Assembly: GCA_905250115.1 (NCBI GenBank)
Contig: CAJNOI010000071.1
Span: forward strand, 309,135 to 373,134
Direction of reading: 5' to 3'
Length of the DNA stretch: 64,000 nucleotides
From: Adineta steineri
Lineage: Eukaryota; Rotifera; Eurotatoria; Adinetida; Adinetidae
The notes under the pieces are model-generated. The model was given only the letters and a program-made list of their open reading frames with translations. It made no database searches and was not told where the DNA came from. Position numbers and translations under genes: made by a program. Numbering within the stretch: position 1 is the stretch's first letter; each line of letters begins with the position of its first letter. This document shows, piece after piece, positions 1-12,907 of the stretch.

Positions 1-36
1 ATTGATTTGATATATTTTTATTCGAAATAATTTTAG

Positions 37-223
37 ACTTTTGCCACAAGCAGAAGAAAATCTTTTTCCAACAGTTCCAACATTGGATGATAATAAATCT
101 TTAAGTTTACCTTCAAATAATGAAACAAAAACATCATTTTCACCTTCATCAGTTTTTGAACTGATGTATGCATTTGCTCGACAAAAACGTCGACAAAACT
201 CAATTAGTTTATTTAAACCTTAA
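37..223 (+). CDS. 3'-terminal exon of an unidentified gene (5' part outside window)
   Basis: An exon follows the acceptor TTTTAG at 31-36 and stays open to a TAA at 221-223. The peptide is about 61 residues, Ser/Asn-rich, ending in a basic stretch (ARQKRRQNSISLFKP). One nucleotide completes the codon begun in the previous exon, so the upstream exon should end in phase 2. No domain is recognisable in this fragment, and the identity depends on sequence upstream of the window. I read it as a terminal exon rather than a free ORF because there is no ATG, the acceptor is clean, and AT-rich sequence with an AATAAA-like string near 330 follows. Confidence 0.5.
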
Positions 224-1044
224 TAATATAAAAATTGAAAATTCTCCCGACACATAATTGTACATATCTATATAGAATTAATTCGTTGTTTCTTATATAC
301 ATATATATAATAATCTTGTTTTTTTCTTAATAAATCGAAAGAAGATGTGATTTAATTGGTATTTTGTTGTTGTTTTTCTTCTTCTTTTTTTAATCGATTG
401 AACAAGTTATTTCCGTATTAGACAATAAACATATATATATAGGAAGTTGTTCGTTTAAGAATCAATGCAATACTCAATATATAAAAGCAAGCAGAACATC
501 TTTGGCGTATAGTGGGCGTTAAAGTTGTTGGACAAATAAAAAATAACTTCCGACCTAATATTCTTCTATCATATATGCCTGATGAAGAAGTTGTCTATTT
601 GTTCGTTTACCGGCTTCTAAATTCATATGAAAAAAGAAAAAAACATAAGCGTATTGTTATGTCTTTATTTTCTCTATTGAAAATAACAAGTAGTTTTTAT
701 ATTTATCCTCTATCTAACGTGTTATTTTCATAATACAAAAATTTCTTCTTATATTTTAATTATTGGAAAATAACAGGAAAAAGAATTGGCACGGATTTTA
801 ATCGGTTTTTCTTGCTTGCTTTCTCTAATAGACCATCATTTTATTGTTGTCTTAAGAAAAAAATGTTCAAGTATGTTGGCAAGCATACAATAAAAGAGAG
901 AGGGGAGGGAGAGAAAACTCAAGTTGCTTCTTGCTAAGTCAGGATGTTTGATGAACAACGAAGAAAAGAGAAAAACTGACATTGAAGAAGAAATCCAATC
1001 AAGATTAGATTGATTCATCGATTTCTCAAAATATATATCGTAAC
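224..1044. other. Intergenic spacer
   Basis: AT-rich sequence between the terminal exon of the first gene and the start of tyrosine decarboxylase. ORFs here are short and low in information. The stretch just before 1045 presumably holds the decarboxylase promoter and 5' UTR; I see no distinct element. Confidence 0.5.
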
Positions 1045-4000
1045 ATGGATAAAAGCTTCGGAGCATTATATAATAAATTATCAAATCTATTTCATTCCAA
1101 TCCTTCAACAACAACAACAACGATGGCATCATCTGTACCTGAAACAGGTTCATCAGTACCATTATCAACATTTTTAGATCGAATAGTTCCAACAACAAAT
1201 AATTCATCAGCTAATCAATCTCATCTGACATCTCGTATATCTCGTCAAATATCAATTAAAACAAATGAAAATCAAAATAATAATAATAATACTAAACAAG
1301 AAAAGTAAGATTTTAATTCTGCTTTTTTTTGGCTTGTACTAGAATTCATCTAATGAGAAAAAAAACAAAATTCCGATAAATAAAAATCTGTTCTTGATTC
1401 GAAACATCATTTCCTTTTCTTGCACATATATCAGAATAAACAGTATGATTAAAGTTACACAAGTAACACTTTCTTTATCTTATCATAATAATAATCATCA
1501 ACATCAATTCCCTTTACAACGGCAATGTTTTATTAGAAAATGGTCTACTTTTATTTTCAATTATCGCATATATATTCTTTCCTTTTTTTTAAATAGTTCA
1601 ATTAAACAACAAGATAAAGATCAAAAAACTGATCAAAAAGAAAATTTATCTCAATCTCAACATGAATCAACAGCATCTGTACCAGGCATGGATGATGAAG
1701 AATTTCGTCGTCGAGGAAAAGAAATGATTGATTATATAGCTGATTATCTTAAAAATATCAAGTAAAACAAAAGTTTCTAAACTGTAATAGAATTTTTCGA
1801 ATTCTTGACTAGTGATCGACGAGTTACACCTGAAGTTGAACCAGGTTATTTACGACCAATGTTACCAAAAAATGCACCAGAATCAAGTGAAAAATGGGAT
1901 AATATAATGAAAGATGTTGAACGTGCAATCATGCCGGGGATAACACATTGGCAACATCCACGTTTTCATGCATATTTTCCAGCTGGAAATAGTTATCCAT
2001 CAATACTTGGCGATATGCTTTCAAGTGGGCTTGGAATTGTGGGTTTTTCTTGGGCAGCAAGTCCAGCATGTACTGAACTTGAAACAATTATGCTTGATTG
2101 GATTGGTATGAGAAATCTATTGACAGTTTTGCCAAGAACAGGAAATATTTTTTGATTTAATACTAGGTCGAATGATGGCATTACCTGTTGGTTTTCTTCC
2201 ATTTGATCCAAATCGTGATAATAAAGATAGTGATGATGAAGAAGAAGAGGAGGAGGAGGAGGAAGAAGAAGAAGAAGAATCATCTCCTGAAAGTGACGAT
2301 GAATCAAGTGAAAACAATGTACATGGTTCAATAACTAATGGAGAAAATAGTCATGAACAAAAACAGTCGAGACATATTGGCGGTGGTGTTCTTCTTGTAA
2401 GAAAATTTTGTTTTTAGATACTAAAATGATTTTATTCTGAAGTACATGTAAAAACATTTATTTGTTCTAATAGGGTTCAGCAAGTGAATGTATTCTTGTT
2501 GCAATGTTGGCTGCTCGTACAAAGAAAATAACAAGTAAACGTCTGGCTGATCCATTAATGGAAGATGGACATATTTTAGCTCGACTTGTTTGTTATACAT
2601 CAAAACTCGTAAGATTTTTAATTATAAAATAAAAGAAGATTTAGCATTTTTTTTCAAAATTCTAGGCACATTCATGTGTCGAAAAAGCAGGTTTAATTTG
2701 TATGGTTCGTGTTCGACAATTGGGTGTTGATGAACATTTTTCATTACGTGGTAAAACATTAGAAGAATGTATTCGAGCGGACAAAGAAAAAGGATTAATA
2801 CCATTTTTGGTTTGTCATTTATTTTAATAATTTTTCTATGAATAATTTTTTTTACCTAAATTTAGGTTTCGGGTACATTAGGAACAACATCATGTTGTTC
2901 ATATGATAATCTAGAAGAAATTGGTGAAATATGTCAACGTGAAAAACTTTGGTTTCATGTTGATGGTGCCTATGCTGGCAGTGCTTTTCTTTGCGAAGAA
3001 TATCGTTATATAATGAAAGGTTTACAAGTAAGAATAAAGAAATTATTCAAAAAAAAAACGATTAATTAAAATTGTTTTGTTTTTAGTATGCTGATTCATT
3101 TAATACAAATCCGAATAAATGGTTATTAATGAATTTTGATTGTTCATGTTTTTGGTAATTTTTTCTGAAGTTAATTTTTATTTAATAAAACATATTTTCA
3201 GGGTTCGAGATAAATTTGCATTGATTAATGCGATGTCTGTTGATCCACTTTATCTTCAACATAAACATGCACAAAAAGCAGTTGATTATCGTGTAAGTTA
3301 ATTCGTATCTAAGCAAAATCAAATCGAATATTTTTATATAGCATTGGGGTGTTGCATTAAGTCGTCGATTTCGTTCACTTAAACTTTGGTTTACAATTCG
3401 TAGTTATGGTATTGAAGGTCTTCGTCATTATATTCGAGAAGTATTTGGATTTTATATATGAAAAGAAAAGAACTATTTTATTTTATTTTTAGCATTGTCG
3501 TTTAGCAAAAGTATTTGCATCATTAATCAATACTGATAGTCGTTTTGAAATTATCGGTGATGTTACATTAGGTCTTGTTTGTTTTCGTTTGAAGGTAAAT
3601 GAATTATTATAATTAATAATAGTCTAACTATATCTCATATTGTTTTCTTTTAGGGTAGTAATAAATTAAATCAAAAATTACTACTATCATTAAATGATTC
3701 GGGTTTTATTCATATGGTACCATCCATGGTTAATGATATTTATATCATTCGTTTTGCTGTTTGTGCTAAATATGCTAGTGATGATGATATGAGTGTAGCA
3801 TTTCATATAATTCAAGAACATTCTAAAGATGTTTTAACAGAATATCGTGCTCAACGTGTTGGACGAAAATCATCATCGAATGATTCACTTGATTTAAATG
3901 CAAAACAAACAGGTTCTACAAATAATACTGAACATGATACAGCTGTAGCTGAAGAAACTGCTGATCCAGAAGTATTAGCAGAAACACCAGTTGCTCCAAC

Positions 4001-4390
4001 AATTTATCCAATAACAAAAGCTCGAGTAAATCAAATGAAATTACTTTAATAGCAAATAATTATTTATAATTTTAGGCAAATACAATAACAACAATAACTC
4101 CACATCATCGTGTTACATTTGAAAAACCAATAGCAAATTTACTTAAAGATAAACGACCACGTCCAATGTTTGTTCGTATGGTATCTGATGCAAAATTATA
4201 TTATCCAAAACGAACTACATCACAATTATCTCGACAAGCATCATTAGCAACACCACGTGCACGTAAACGTATACAAAGTGATTCAGGTAATCATACAACA
4301 CGATCATCAAGTGAAAAATATTTATCACGTACAGTGAGTATTTTAGAAACGGTTAATTCCGATGAAGGAGAAATTGATGATAAACGATAA
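1045..4390 (+). CDS. Tdc: Tyrosine decarboxylase (group II PLP-dependent), 13 exons, 811 aa
   Basis: Converts tyrosine to tyramine, the first step to octopamine; cytosolic PLP enzyme. Exons: 1045-1304, 1597-1761, 1813-2105, 2167-2396, 2474-2608, 2666-2809, 2866-3027, 3087-3154, 3202-3292, 3342-3440, 3493-3594, 3654-4025, 4076-4390; total 2436 nt, in frame. The N-terminal about 120 residues are low-complexity, then comes the decarboxylase fold (starting near [16 protein letters not shown]). Diagnostic blocks are [32 protein letters not shown], the PLP-pocket [11 protein letters not shown], the PLP-lysine block [15 protein letters not shown], and [18 protein letters not shown]. These match insect/nematode Tdc better than AADC or HDC. 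The C-terminal extension with [13 protein letters not shown] is also a Tdc trait. An acidic run of about 20 Asp/Glu interrupts the segment after MMALP. The ATG at 1045 is the first in-frame one; an in-frame ATG downstream in the low-complexity leader is possible. HDC is the main alternative. Confidence 0.9.
2236..2280 (+). repeat. GAA/GAG triplet run encoding an acidic tract in Tdc
   Basis: An in-frame purine triplet run encodes about 15 consecutive Glu, flanked by Asp/Ser-rich sequence, inside the catalytic region of the decarboxylase. It lies between the conserved MMALP segment and the SASEC segment, at a family loop position, so it may be tolerated. Confidence 0.8.
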
Positions 4391-4648
4391 AAAAAAAATT
4401 TTTTTTTTTGTTGTTTTTTTTCTCTTGAAACAAACAGAGTGAGATTCATAATAATGACAGTGTGTTTTTTCTCTCGTCTCTCTTTATTGGTGAATGGATT
4501 GTACGGTGATTCTCGCTCTTTTATTTTATTCATATTTATTCAATTTTAAATATTTATGTTGTTTGTAAAGTGTATATCTATATATTGACATATTTTATTC
4601 ATTGTGTGTTTGTATTTGACATATTTATTCAATGTTTTCGTCTTCTAC

Positions 4649-4654
4649 AATAAA
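4649..4654 (+). terminator. Polyadenylation signal AATAAA after Tdc
   Basis: AATAAA lies 259 bp after the Tdc stop in AT-rich sequence, a plausible 3' end signal. There is no direct evidence of the cleavage site. Confidence 0.4.
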
Positions 4655-6727
4655 ATTATTAGATTTTTTTTCTTCATGTAATGAATAGTGCTATCGTATA
4701 TAAGCAACTAACATTGGCCTCTAACTGTGCTATCAAAACGAACTTGAATAATTATCAAGCGTTATAATAATTTATTCGTAGATCTACTTGTGCTGTTCTC
4801 GATGTTTATGTAATATATATATATTTTTTCCCTAGACATACGAGATAATAAAACGAATATAATGCAAGAAACGGATGACATTTACAGTTAATAACTATGG
4901 AAAGCTGATATATAATTTGTGGTTCTATAAAATATACTATTCGTCTGAATGGATAAAAAAAAGCAGACAGAGAGAGGGAGAGAGAGAAAGTTTATGAAAA
5001 TAAATACTAAAAAGCATTGTTATATTATTCTCATAGTTATTAGAAGTCGGACATGACTAATTAAGGAGTTGATTTACCTATTATGGAATCACAGAACTGA
5101 AAAATGACACGTATTGATTCACTTCAACATTTTCTACTGGTAAGAAAAAAGAAACCCCTACTAATTCGAAATTTTTCTATGGCTCTAATTAATTTCATAT
5201 TAAAGTAGTTTTCGTTATTATAACTCAATTAAATAGATAACATTAGATCGTATAATAATTAAAATAACAACATGGATAGCAAATGTGTAGATTGTAAATT
5301 TATTTTATAATTTAATTGTGTATTAGTTTTGTAATACAGAGTAGTTCGAGGAAAATAGATTTGATATAAACAGTATTCATGAACTATCAGTATTTGCTGA
5401 TTGTTTATAATAGAATGAAGAAGAGGAGAGGAAAAAAAATGATCCCTTGCGGGTGTAGAACTATGTACACTCTACTAGTTGTGTAAATGCTCTCAATTAG
5501 TTCTTTAATACAAGATATTTAATCTCCGTTTAGCGTCGAAATGTATCATTACTGATGTTGATAGAAAAGAGAAGAATCTAATCTAATGATTTGACGTATT
5601 TATTAAAAATATATTCAATATAGACATGATTAAAGAACAAAAAAAAATTTATTTATTTTACTAACAAAACATATATTCATGAATTAATAACTAATCTTTG
5701 TAACTACCTAATTTCATTGTTGAGTATATAATTAAAATTATCGTGTCAAGTTGATGAAAAGAATATATTATTGTAAAAACACAAATATCTATTATTGTAG
5801 GTTAAACAATAATGATATATTATTCTACAAAATGACTAATCTGTTCATCTGTGCAACTGTTTCAGTGTTTTTTGCTGCCGACAATACCCATCATTAATTT
5901 TTTCCTGTGCAAAGTTGGTATTGCAAATAACTTATCGTTGGTAAAACAATCAATACATATACGTAATTATGGTAAACTCATCATAAGTAGTTAGTTCTAT
6001 GTCTAGACTATTTTGTTTTTCAAACTTTAATCTATTTTTTTGTTTATACATTAATTTCTTAAGATTTTCTAAACACTTTCTTATTCTATCGTAACATGTT
6101 TACACCATGAACTTTCGAGATTTGGTATTTATGGATTTTCCTAGTGCCATTATTTGGCTGCTCTTATTATTATATGTCAACTCAAAAAAAAGATATGGAA
6201 TCAATTATAGATATAGTGAATGGATATTTTCTTTGGGTTCTTGAGTACTCGGTGATTGTAAATAAGCATTGCAGATATTGAAGAATATTACGAGATAGAA
6301 AAAAGAATCAGACGTAACGTTTTTTGATGTACATGACTATGATGATGATGATGATGATGAGATCTTTTTTCCGATAATAATTATCGTTATTCGTCGTCAA
6401 TAATAGAACAAAAGAATAGAGGAAGACGAGAAAAAATTTGCTTTCCGAAAAAAAATCGCTTCATCGTTCTCTTAGTTATTTGTTCATATTTCCTTGGGGA
6501 CAATCTCATTTACTGTCTTTTTTTTTGCTAGCATACTAGACTAGATAGATGTTTATTTTGCTATCTCCGAATGAGTTCTTATTTCATGTCAATGTCTATT
6601 GTCGTATTAATAAATAAGTACAATTGTATTTCTATCTCTAGATTAACATCAACAATATTCAATGTATGATAATCATAGAATTGTTGTTATAGTATTGATA
6701 AGATTATTAATATAGATAATTTCAAAG
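4655..6727. other. Long AT-rich region upstream of the DPP-like gene
   Basis: No conserved ORF. It contains a GAT trinucleotide run at about 6338-6360 and one short ATG-led segment with a strong splice donor (5104-5139, listed separately). It probably holds promoters of the DPP6/10-like gene. Confidence 0.4.
5104..5139 (+). other. Candidate alternative first coding exon of the DPP-like gene (MTRIDSLQHFLL)
   Basis: ATG plus 12 codons ends at donor GTAAGA in phase 0. This is the phase needed to join the transmembrane exon at 9111. It would require an intron of about 4 kb. Only the phase and donor support it; it could be chance. Confidence 0.2.
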
Positions 6728-9700
6728 ATGGATGAGGATATTGCCAAAAGTAGTGCCTATGCTGAGCAGGTAAATAATTCTACAATGTTTATTTATTTTT
6801 CTTCATCAATAATGGTAAATTAATATTAAATAAACATATATAATAGATAGTAGATATAAAAGTAATGTTTTCATGTCCGAAGAAATTATATTTGAAGTAA
6901 AAATAGTTTAGTATCCTAATCAACTCTTGATTAAAGACTTTGTAAACGAATGTGTACATACTACACAATGACAGATAATCTTGACTAATACAAAGAGATG
7001 TTTGTAACTTGACTGATTAATAGATATGTCAATTTAAAATAATAAATAGAATAGAATCCAAGGAAATTAATGTAGAAATATTGGGATAATAGCAAACGAA
7101 TAAACGACTTTTAGTTAACATGTTTTATTTATACCCTTGGGAATAAGTTCTATATAAAAAAGATTAAAGAATCAGTAGTCAGATTCATCTAAAAGTGTAT
7201 GATAACAAGAATTTTATAAAAATATAATCTATTTTTATCTTACATTGGATAATCTAATAAGGAAGTGGTTACGTTAGATTCAAATCATGATTTTATAGAC
7301 GTTTTATGACTATATTAATTTGAGAACTAAATAAATTGAATTAGAAAGAACACGATATTGTAATATTATTCATGATCTATAACATCAACAACAAAAAAAC
7401 ATGTTCTTAGTTTTATACAATGCGTGATGATAGATTAATATATTTCCTCCAAACTAAATTTACAATTATTTTTTTTTATCTTACTTTTCATCATGATAAT
7501 AATAACCTCTTTTCTGTTATTTCCTCAATTAAAATATTTTATTATTCAAGTATTCATATTTGTTCTCCATGGAAATAGTATGAGAATTTTAATATCGAAT
7601 AAAAAAAATCTAGGTATCTTGTTTATTATTCTTTTATCAATGTTTATAATATTAACCTGGATATAGATATTTATTTAGACTAGAATCCTAATAGATTCAA
7701 GCTTGTACTTGTTTTATATTTCAAGTTAAATCTATATATAGACATAGAAGAATCTGAATGTAGCAGATATTTTCTATCAGTAAGAAATTCAATTTCTTTG
7801 CAAAATAATATAAGCAATCATGAAATACTTCTATGTTAACATATTTAAATTATTATAATGATTTAGTGAAAATAGCATGTCGCAAACAATATCTTATACT
7901 TCATTTATTATTTTTTTTCCTTTTTTCTCAATGAATGCAATTATCTAGTTTAAATACATAATTATCGATAACGTGCGTTAGGTACTTCATTGCATTTTAC
8001 CGAACTTTGCATAAAAGTAATAGACTAGTTTGAGAAAAAAAACATTTTTTTTATTTGAATGGGGGGAATGGGTGATTCTGTACGTAATTTTCTACTTGGT
8101 GCATGTATTATGACAGTAAGTAAATCAATTAAAATTTTTAAAGATGACAGATTGACAATTTAAATAAACGTTTAATAATTTTTTTCTACTATAAAGTCAA
8201 AGAACACTTTAGGATATTTAGTATTTAAAAAAGTAAAATAATGATTTCTATTTTGTATCATATACGTGAAAATCAACCAGCTAGATATATACAGGTAAAG
8301 TTTTAATACATCTTTTTTGAAGACTTTTATTCTCAATAGTTCTTCTGAGAAACTGAGTAAAAATGTAAATATTCATGAACTGATAGTAATACGACTGTCA
8401 GCTAACAATTGAGAAGAAAATGTATATGACATATCTTAGAATTAGCAGTCAGTACTTGTTAACTAATAATAAAAACAAGTGGAGTATTCAATTGATTATT
8501 ATTAACTTAGTAATTGTAATATAGAATCAAGTATGTCTCTATAAATAGATATATGTGTAGTGTAATAAAAAAAGGGAGAAGTAAGCTAAAAGGAATAAAA
8601 AAAAAAGCAATATTAATCTTTATCATTGCTATCATCTAACTGCTCATTTTGCTGTGTTCTTTATCTTACCCATTATTATTATTCCATTTCAATAGTAGCA
8701 ACGATTAAGATTATATATAAATTTCATATATTATCCAGTAATGGTTAAATCAATTTATTATAAAGTTAGTTTACTTTCTTACGAACATATAATTACTTGA
8801 AAGATTCAATAATGATAGTAACAATTCAAAATATCATTTTAATTATTTTAGGTTAAAGAAATCTTGTATACAAAATAATAGCTAATTATTTCTTATGTCA
8901 TTCTAGTCAGAATGTAAACAGAAATAAGATTAGACAAGCAGAAAAGTACTTTTTTTTACGAATCATAGAAGTGTAGTTTATTTGCTTTGAATAGAATCAG
9001 CAATGTTTTTATCTGAGAAACAAAAAACGAATTTTGTAAGACTTTGTATTTTTTATGTGATAAACTATTTTTATGAATTAATTAATATACAAATAAATTT
9101 TATTGTCTAGGAATTGGTTGGTGGTTCAAGTAAAAAACAAAATTGGAAAGGATTAAGTATTGCATTTATTGTTATTGCCTTTGTTTGTTCATTGATTCTT
9201 GGAGCAATCGTGTTAACAAATAAGCGTAAGAAAGATTTTTTATTTTTCTTTCGATATAATTATTTTTTTGCAGAAGAAATTCCATATAGAAAACCATACC
9301 TTACAATTACTGAACAAGATATATTTAAAATTAAACCACCTAAACCGTAAATATATTTTTGTATTTTGATTTAATTTGATTTTTATAAAAAAATAGTTGG
9401 AATGGTACATGGATATCTAATAAATATTTTTCATATTTGAATACAAATAATTCAATATGGATTTATAATTGTGATACACTGACAAATAAATTATTATTTA
9501 AAACAGATTTTATACAGCAGGAATATATTGATCATGGAATAGTTTCACCATTAACTCGATATATTCTTGTACCAATTAAAAAAGAAAAAGTAATCAAAAT
9601 TCAAATTTAAATCTGATTTGATCTGTTTTTCATAAATTAGATTCGTCCGTATTATACGGAATATCAATATGATATTTATGAGAAGACAAAATTAATTGCA

Positions 9701-12700
9701 TCAATAATATCTACAGATAATCAGAAACTAGCCGTATCAACTGTAGTCTATTCTCATTCAGATAATCTATTCGTATGTTATCTTTTTGTATCTGATCATG
9801 TCAATAATGTTATGTTTTTTCCCCAGGCATTTATTCATAATTTTGATATTTATATATATAATATTACAAGAAAAACAAGTTATAGAATAACATCAGATGG
9901 TAATCGAAATACTATTCATAATGGTCTTGTCGAATGGATTTATGAATGTAAGATTAAAAATCAAATATACCAAATTTGTAGTAGAGATGTCGACGGAAAT
10001 ACAATGAACTTTCAGGAAGTCTAGAGCAATTAAGATGCATCAGAGCTGTCCATCGCGGCGCGATCTTATTGATTGGCAGGAGCCATTCTAGTTTAAACTA
10101 GTCACAGCCTTCGAAATCCAAAGATTTTTCGAAATACTATCGCGGTACGTCACAAAAAGTGAGCTCGAAATTTGGAGTTTACGACTTCGTGGTATTTCAG
10201 TAAATTCCAAAGTTTAACTGCATTTTTTTTTCTTGAATAACATCGGTCGATTCAGAATAACCAAGAGTATTTATATGAGCAATCAGAAACAGACAGTTCA
10301 AGTTCTGAGCTGAGATTTTCGTTGAAAACTAGACATCCGTAAACTCCAAATTTCTAGCTCACTTTTTTTTGACCATCGTGGCAGCGGTGCGGCAGGTTGC
10401 TAACCGCGATAGACATCTCTGAGATGCATTCATAGTTTTTTTTTATTGTATTCTAAAACAAAACTTCATTTTTTTGTCCTAGATGAAATTTTCAATCGAA
10501 ATAATCTTTTATTCTGGTCACCAACAGATCGTTATTTAGCTTTTATTAAAATAAATCTAACAAATGTACCTAAAAATTATTATTTAAAATATGATTTTAT
10601 ATCTGAAAATGATGACTTATATTCTGTACCATATCCGAAATATAATGATCCAATTCCATTACTTGATGTTTATATTTTCAATACCAGATCGAAAAAAACT
10701 ATTCGAGTACCACGACCCATTGAATATGAAAAATTGTAAGATTTATTCTGTTGTTGTTTTTTCGTATTCATCTTCTTTTAATTTAGAAAAATATCTGATG
10801 TATACATTTATCATATTGTTTGGTATCATGACACATATTTTTCAATTGTGTATGGTAATCGTATACGAAATTCAAGTGTCATTCAACTATATGAAATTGT
10901 TGCTGATAAAATAATTTTGAAATCAAAATTTATTGAAGAGACAGGAAAAGGATATTTATTAGCACGATTTCTAAAACCATATTTTTCGTTCAATGGAACA
11001 TATGCTTATATAATACGTTTCGATTTATTAAATAGCGATAAATCGTCGATACAAAAATCATTTCCACGGGTTGTACGAATACATTTTAATCAATCTGTAT
11101 GTTACTGAATAATAAAACAAAAATTTGAATAACGAAATTTATTTTTAGTATCCACAAATCAATGCAAAATCATCAGAAGATATAAATGCAGATGAAATAA
11201 TTCATGTTGATAATTTCAATCGAGTTTATTTCACTGGATCATATCAAAATGATACTTTAGAAAAACAACTTTATCGGTAAGAATATATTTGTTTTTTTTT
11301 GTTTAAAGTTTATTTTGTTCTGTTAAAAACTAGATGGACATGTACAGATAATAATACAGATATTGAATGTTTATCCTGTAATGATTCATGTGGATATGCT
11401 AATGCTCAATTTAGTCTGGGGAAAGGAAGTTATCATATATTAGAATGCTTCGGACCATCAATTCCTTATTCAACATTATATAATCAAACGGACAAGCTCG
11501 GTAAAAAAAAGAAATTAATATGTCGATTGAAATTGATTTTATTTTTCAGTACTTATCAATGATAATGAACCATTTCGAGAATGGACAACTGAACGATTGA
11601 TGCCTTATATTGGTTATTTTTCAGTACCATTAGATGACAAAAATACAGGTAAAGATAATATAACATCTCTGATTAGATTTATTACTGTTATAAATTAAAT
11701 AGTCGGTAATGGTATGATTATTTTACCTCCAAATTATACTCCGAATAAAACAATTGCATCATATCCAGTTATTGTAACAATGTAAGAAATTCTGAATTCA
11801 ATTGAATATTATTGATTATTTTTCTAGAAATAATCGATTGTACGATCAACGTGTGAATAAAAAATATATTTTACCATTAGCCGAGTATAACAATAGAGTC
11901 AAAAAAATATTATATGAAAATCTATTTTACTTTGTTTAGTTTTATTCAAGTTATTCAAGATAATATTAGTATTGTTTTATTTGATGCACATGGTAGTACA
12001 GGACAAGATGAAAGTTATTTGAAATCTAATTTTCAAAATTGGTTTGAACGACAACATGAAGATTATCTTAAAGTTGCACAGTAAGAATAGAATTAAACGA
12101 ATTTTTTTATTATTATTATATTATTTTATATAGACATTTGAAATGGAATGATAAAAAATTTAGTGAAACTTTGAATAATACAAGATTCGGACTTAGAGCA
12201 CAAGTAAGGATTTTTATAAATAATCATTTAGTATTTCAATTCATTTTATCTAGGGTCCAGCTGCTATTATTGCATTAAAACTATTAGAAGAAAATAATAA
12301 AAATAAAGATGAATATATATGTGCATTTCTTCAATCACCTGTATATGACTTATCGTATTATTGTAAGTTTTAATTCTATATATATAAATATTTAATTAAC
12401 AATATTAATGTTATAGATGCAACTTTTAGCGAACAGATTAATGGAATAAATATGGATTTTAAATCAGTAAGTAACTGAAAAGTAAAACTTCGGTTTTTTA
12501 TTTTTTATTTTTCAAGTCTCATCGATTCAATATTCAAAATAAAAGTTTAGCTATTGTACATGGAACAGCAGATGGTAAAGAATAAATATAATTTTTAAAG
12601 GATTTTTTCCTCTTCTTCTTTTAGAAATTGTACATTTTAAACATTCAGCAACATTAGCTAAATCATTCACTAATACTGATATGAATTTTGATTTCAAAGT

Positions 12701-12907
12701 ATAATCGAAAATTATCTTTAAAAAAATAATTTTAATTTTTTTTATTACAAAAAAAAACAGGTTTATCCAGATGCTAGTCATTATTTTGAAGAAGATCCAA
12801 TTATATATAATGATTTTCTTCATTATCAACGACAGTTTTTTCAAAAATGTCTTGGTGGACGAACTAATAAAGAACGAAAAATTACCATACCAGAAGAACA
12901 TGAATAA
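6728..12907 (+). CDS. DPP6/DPP10-like inactive dipeptidyl peptidase, type II membrane protein, 20 exons, 805 aa
   Basis: Family role: Kv4 channel auxiliary subunit, cell surface. Exons: 6728-6769, 9111-9225, 9274-9346, 9397-9589, 9641-9772, 9827-9947, 10483-10735, 10787-11096, 11149-11276, 11334-11500, 11550-11648, 11703-11781, 11828-11884, 11940-12080, 12134-12203, 12254-12362, 12417-12466, 12517-12574, 12625-12698, 12761-12907; 2418 nt, in frame. A short cytosolic N-terminus is followed by QNWKG and one membrane helix (about residues 29-49), as in DPP6/10. The propeller shows EWIYEYEIF (one of the paired Glu of DPP4 replaced by Tyr), FWSP and YPYPKYNDP. In the hydrolase domain the nucleophile elbow reads FGLRAQGPAA, so the catalytic Ser is gone; HGTAD and the His segment PDASHYF remain. 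Length matches DPP6/10. The first exon is the least certain part (see alternatives). Confidence 0.85.
8059..8115 (+). other. Candidate alternative first coding exon of the DPP-like gene
   Basis: ATG-led 19-codon segment MGGMGDSVRNFLLGACIMT ends at the near-ideal donor GTAAGT in phase 0, the phase required by the next exon at 9111. Composition looks more coding-like than its surroundings. Mammalian DPP6 and DPP10 are known to use several alternative first exons that change only the cytosolic tail. Confidence 0.35.
8241..8294 (+). other. Candidate alternative first coding exon of the DPP-like gene
   Basis: ATG-led 18-codon segment MISILYHIRENQPARYIQ ends at donor GTAAAG in phase 0, compatible with the transmembrane exon at 9111. 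No acceptor lies immediately upstream, so it would be a first exon rather than an internal one. Confidence 0.3.
9003..9035 (+). other. Candidate proximal first coding exon of the DPP-like gene (MFLSEKQKTNF)
   Basis: ATG plus 11 codons to donor GTAAGA, phase 0, only 75 bp before the exon at 9111. That spacing is a typical short intron of this genome, so this is an economical alternative to the distant 6728 exon. Confidence 0.3.
10033..10431. mobile_element. Palindromic MITE in an intron of the DPP-like gene
   Basis: About 400 bp with terminal inverted repeats: ATGCATCAGAGCTGTCCATC and so on at 10035-10057, matched by the complement at 10404-10429 with small differences. A second, better internal inverted repeat pairs about 10149-10193 with 10338-10373 (core AAATTTGGAGTTTACG). 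It is higher in GC than its surroundings and lies wholly inside the intron 9948-10482, so the reading frame is unaffected. No coding capacity. I could not define a clean target duplication. Confidence 0.65.

Noticed and set aside
512-733. 73-codon plus-strand ORF between the first gene and Tdc
   Set aside because: No homology pattern, splice support or coding-like composition.
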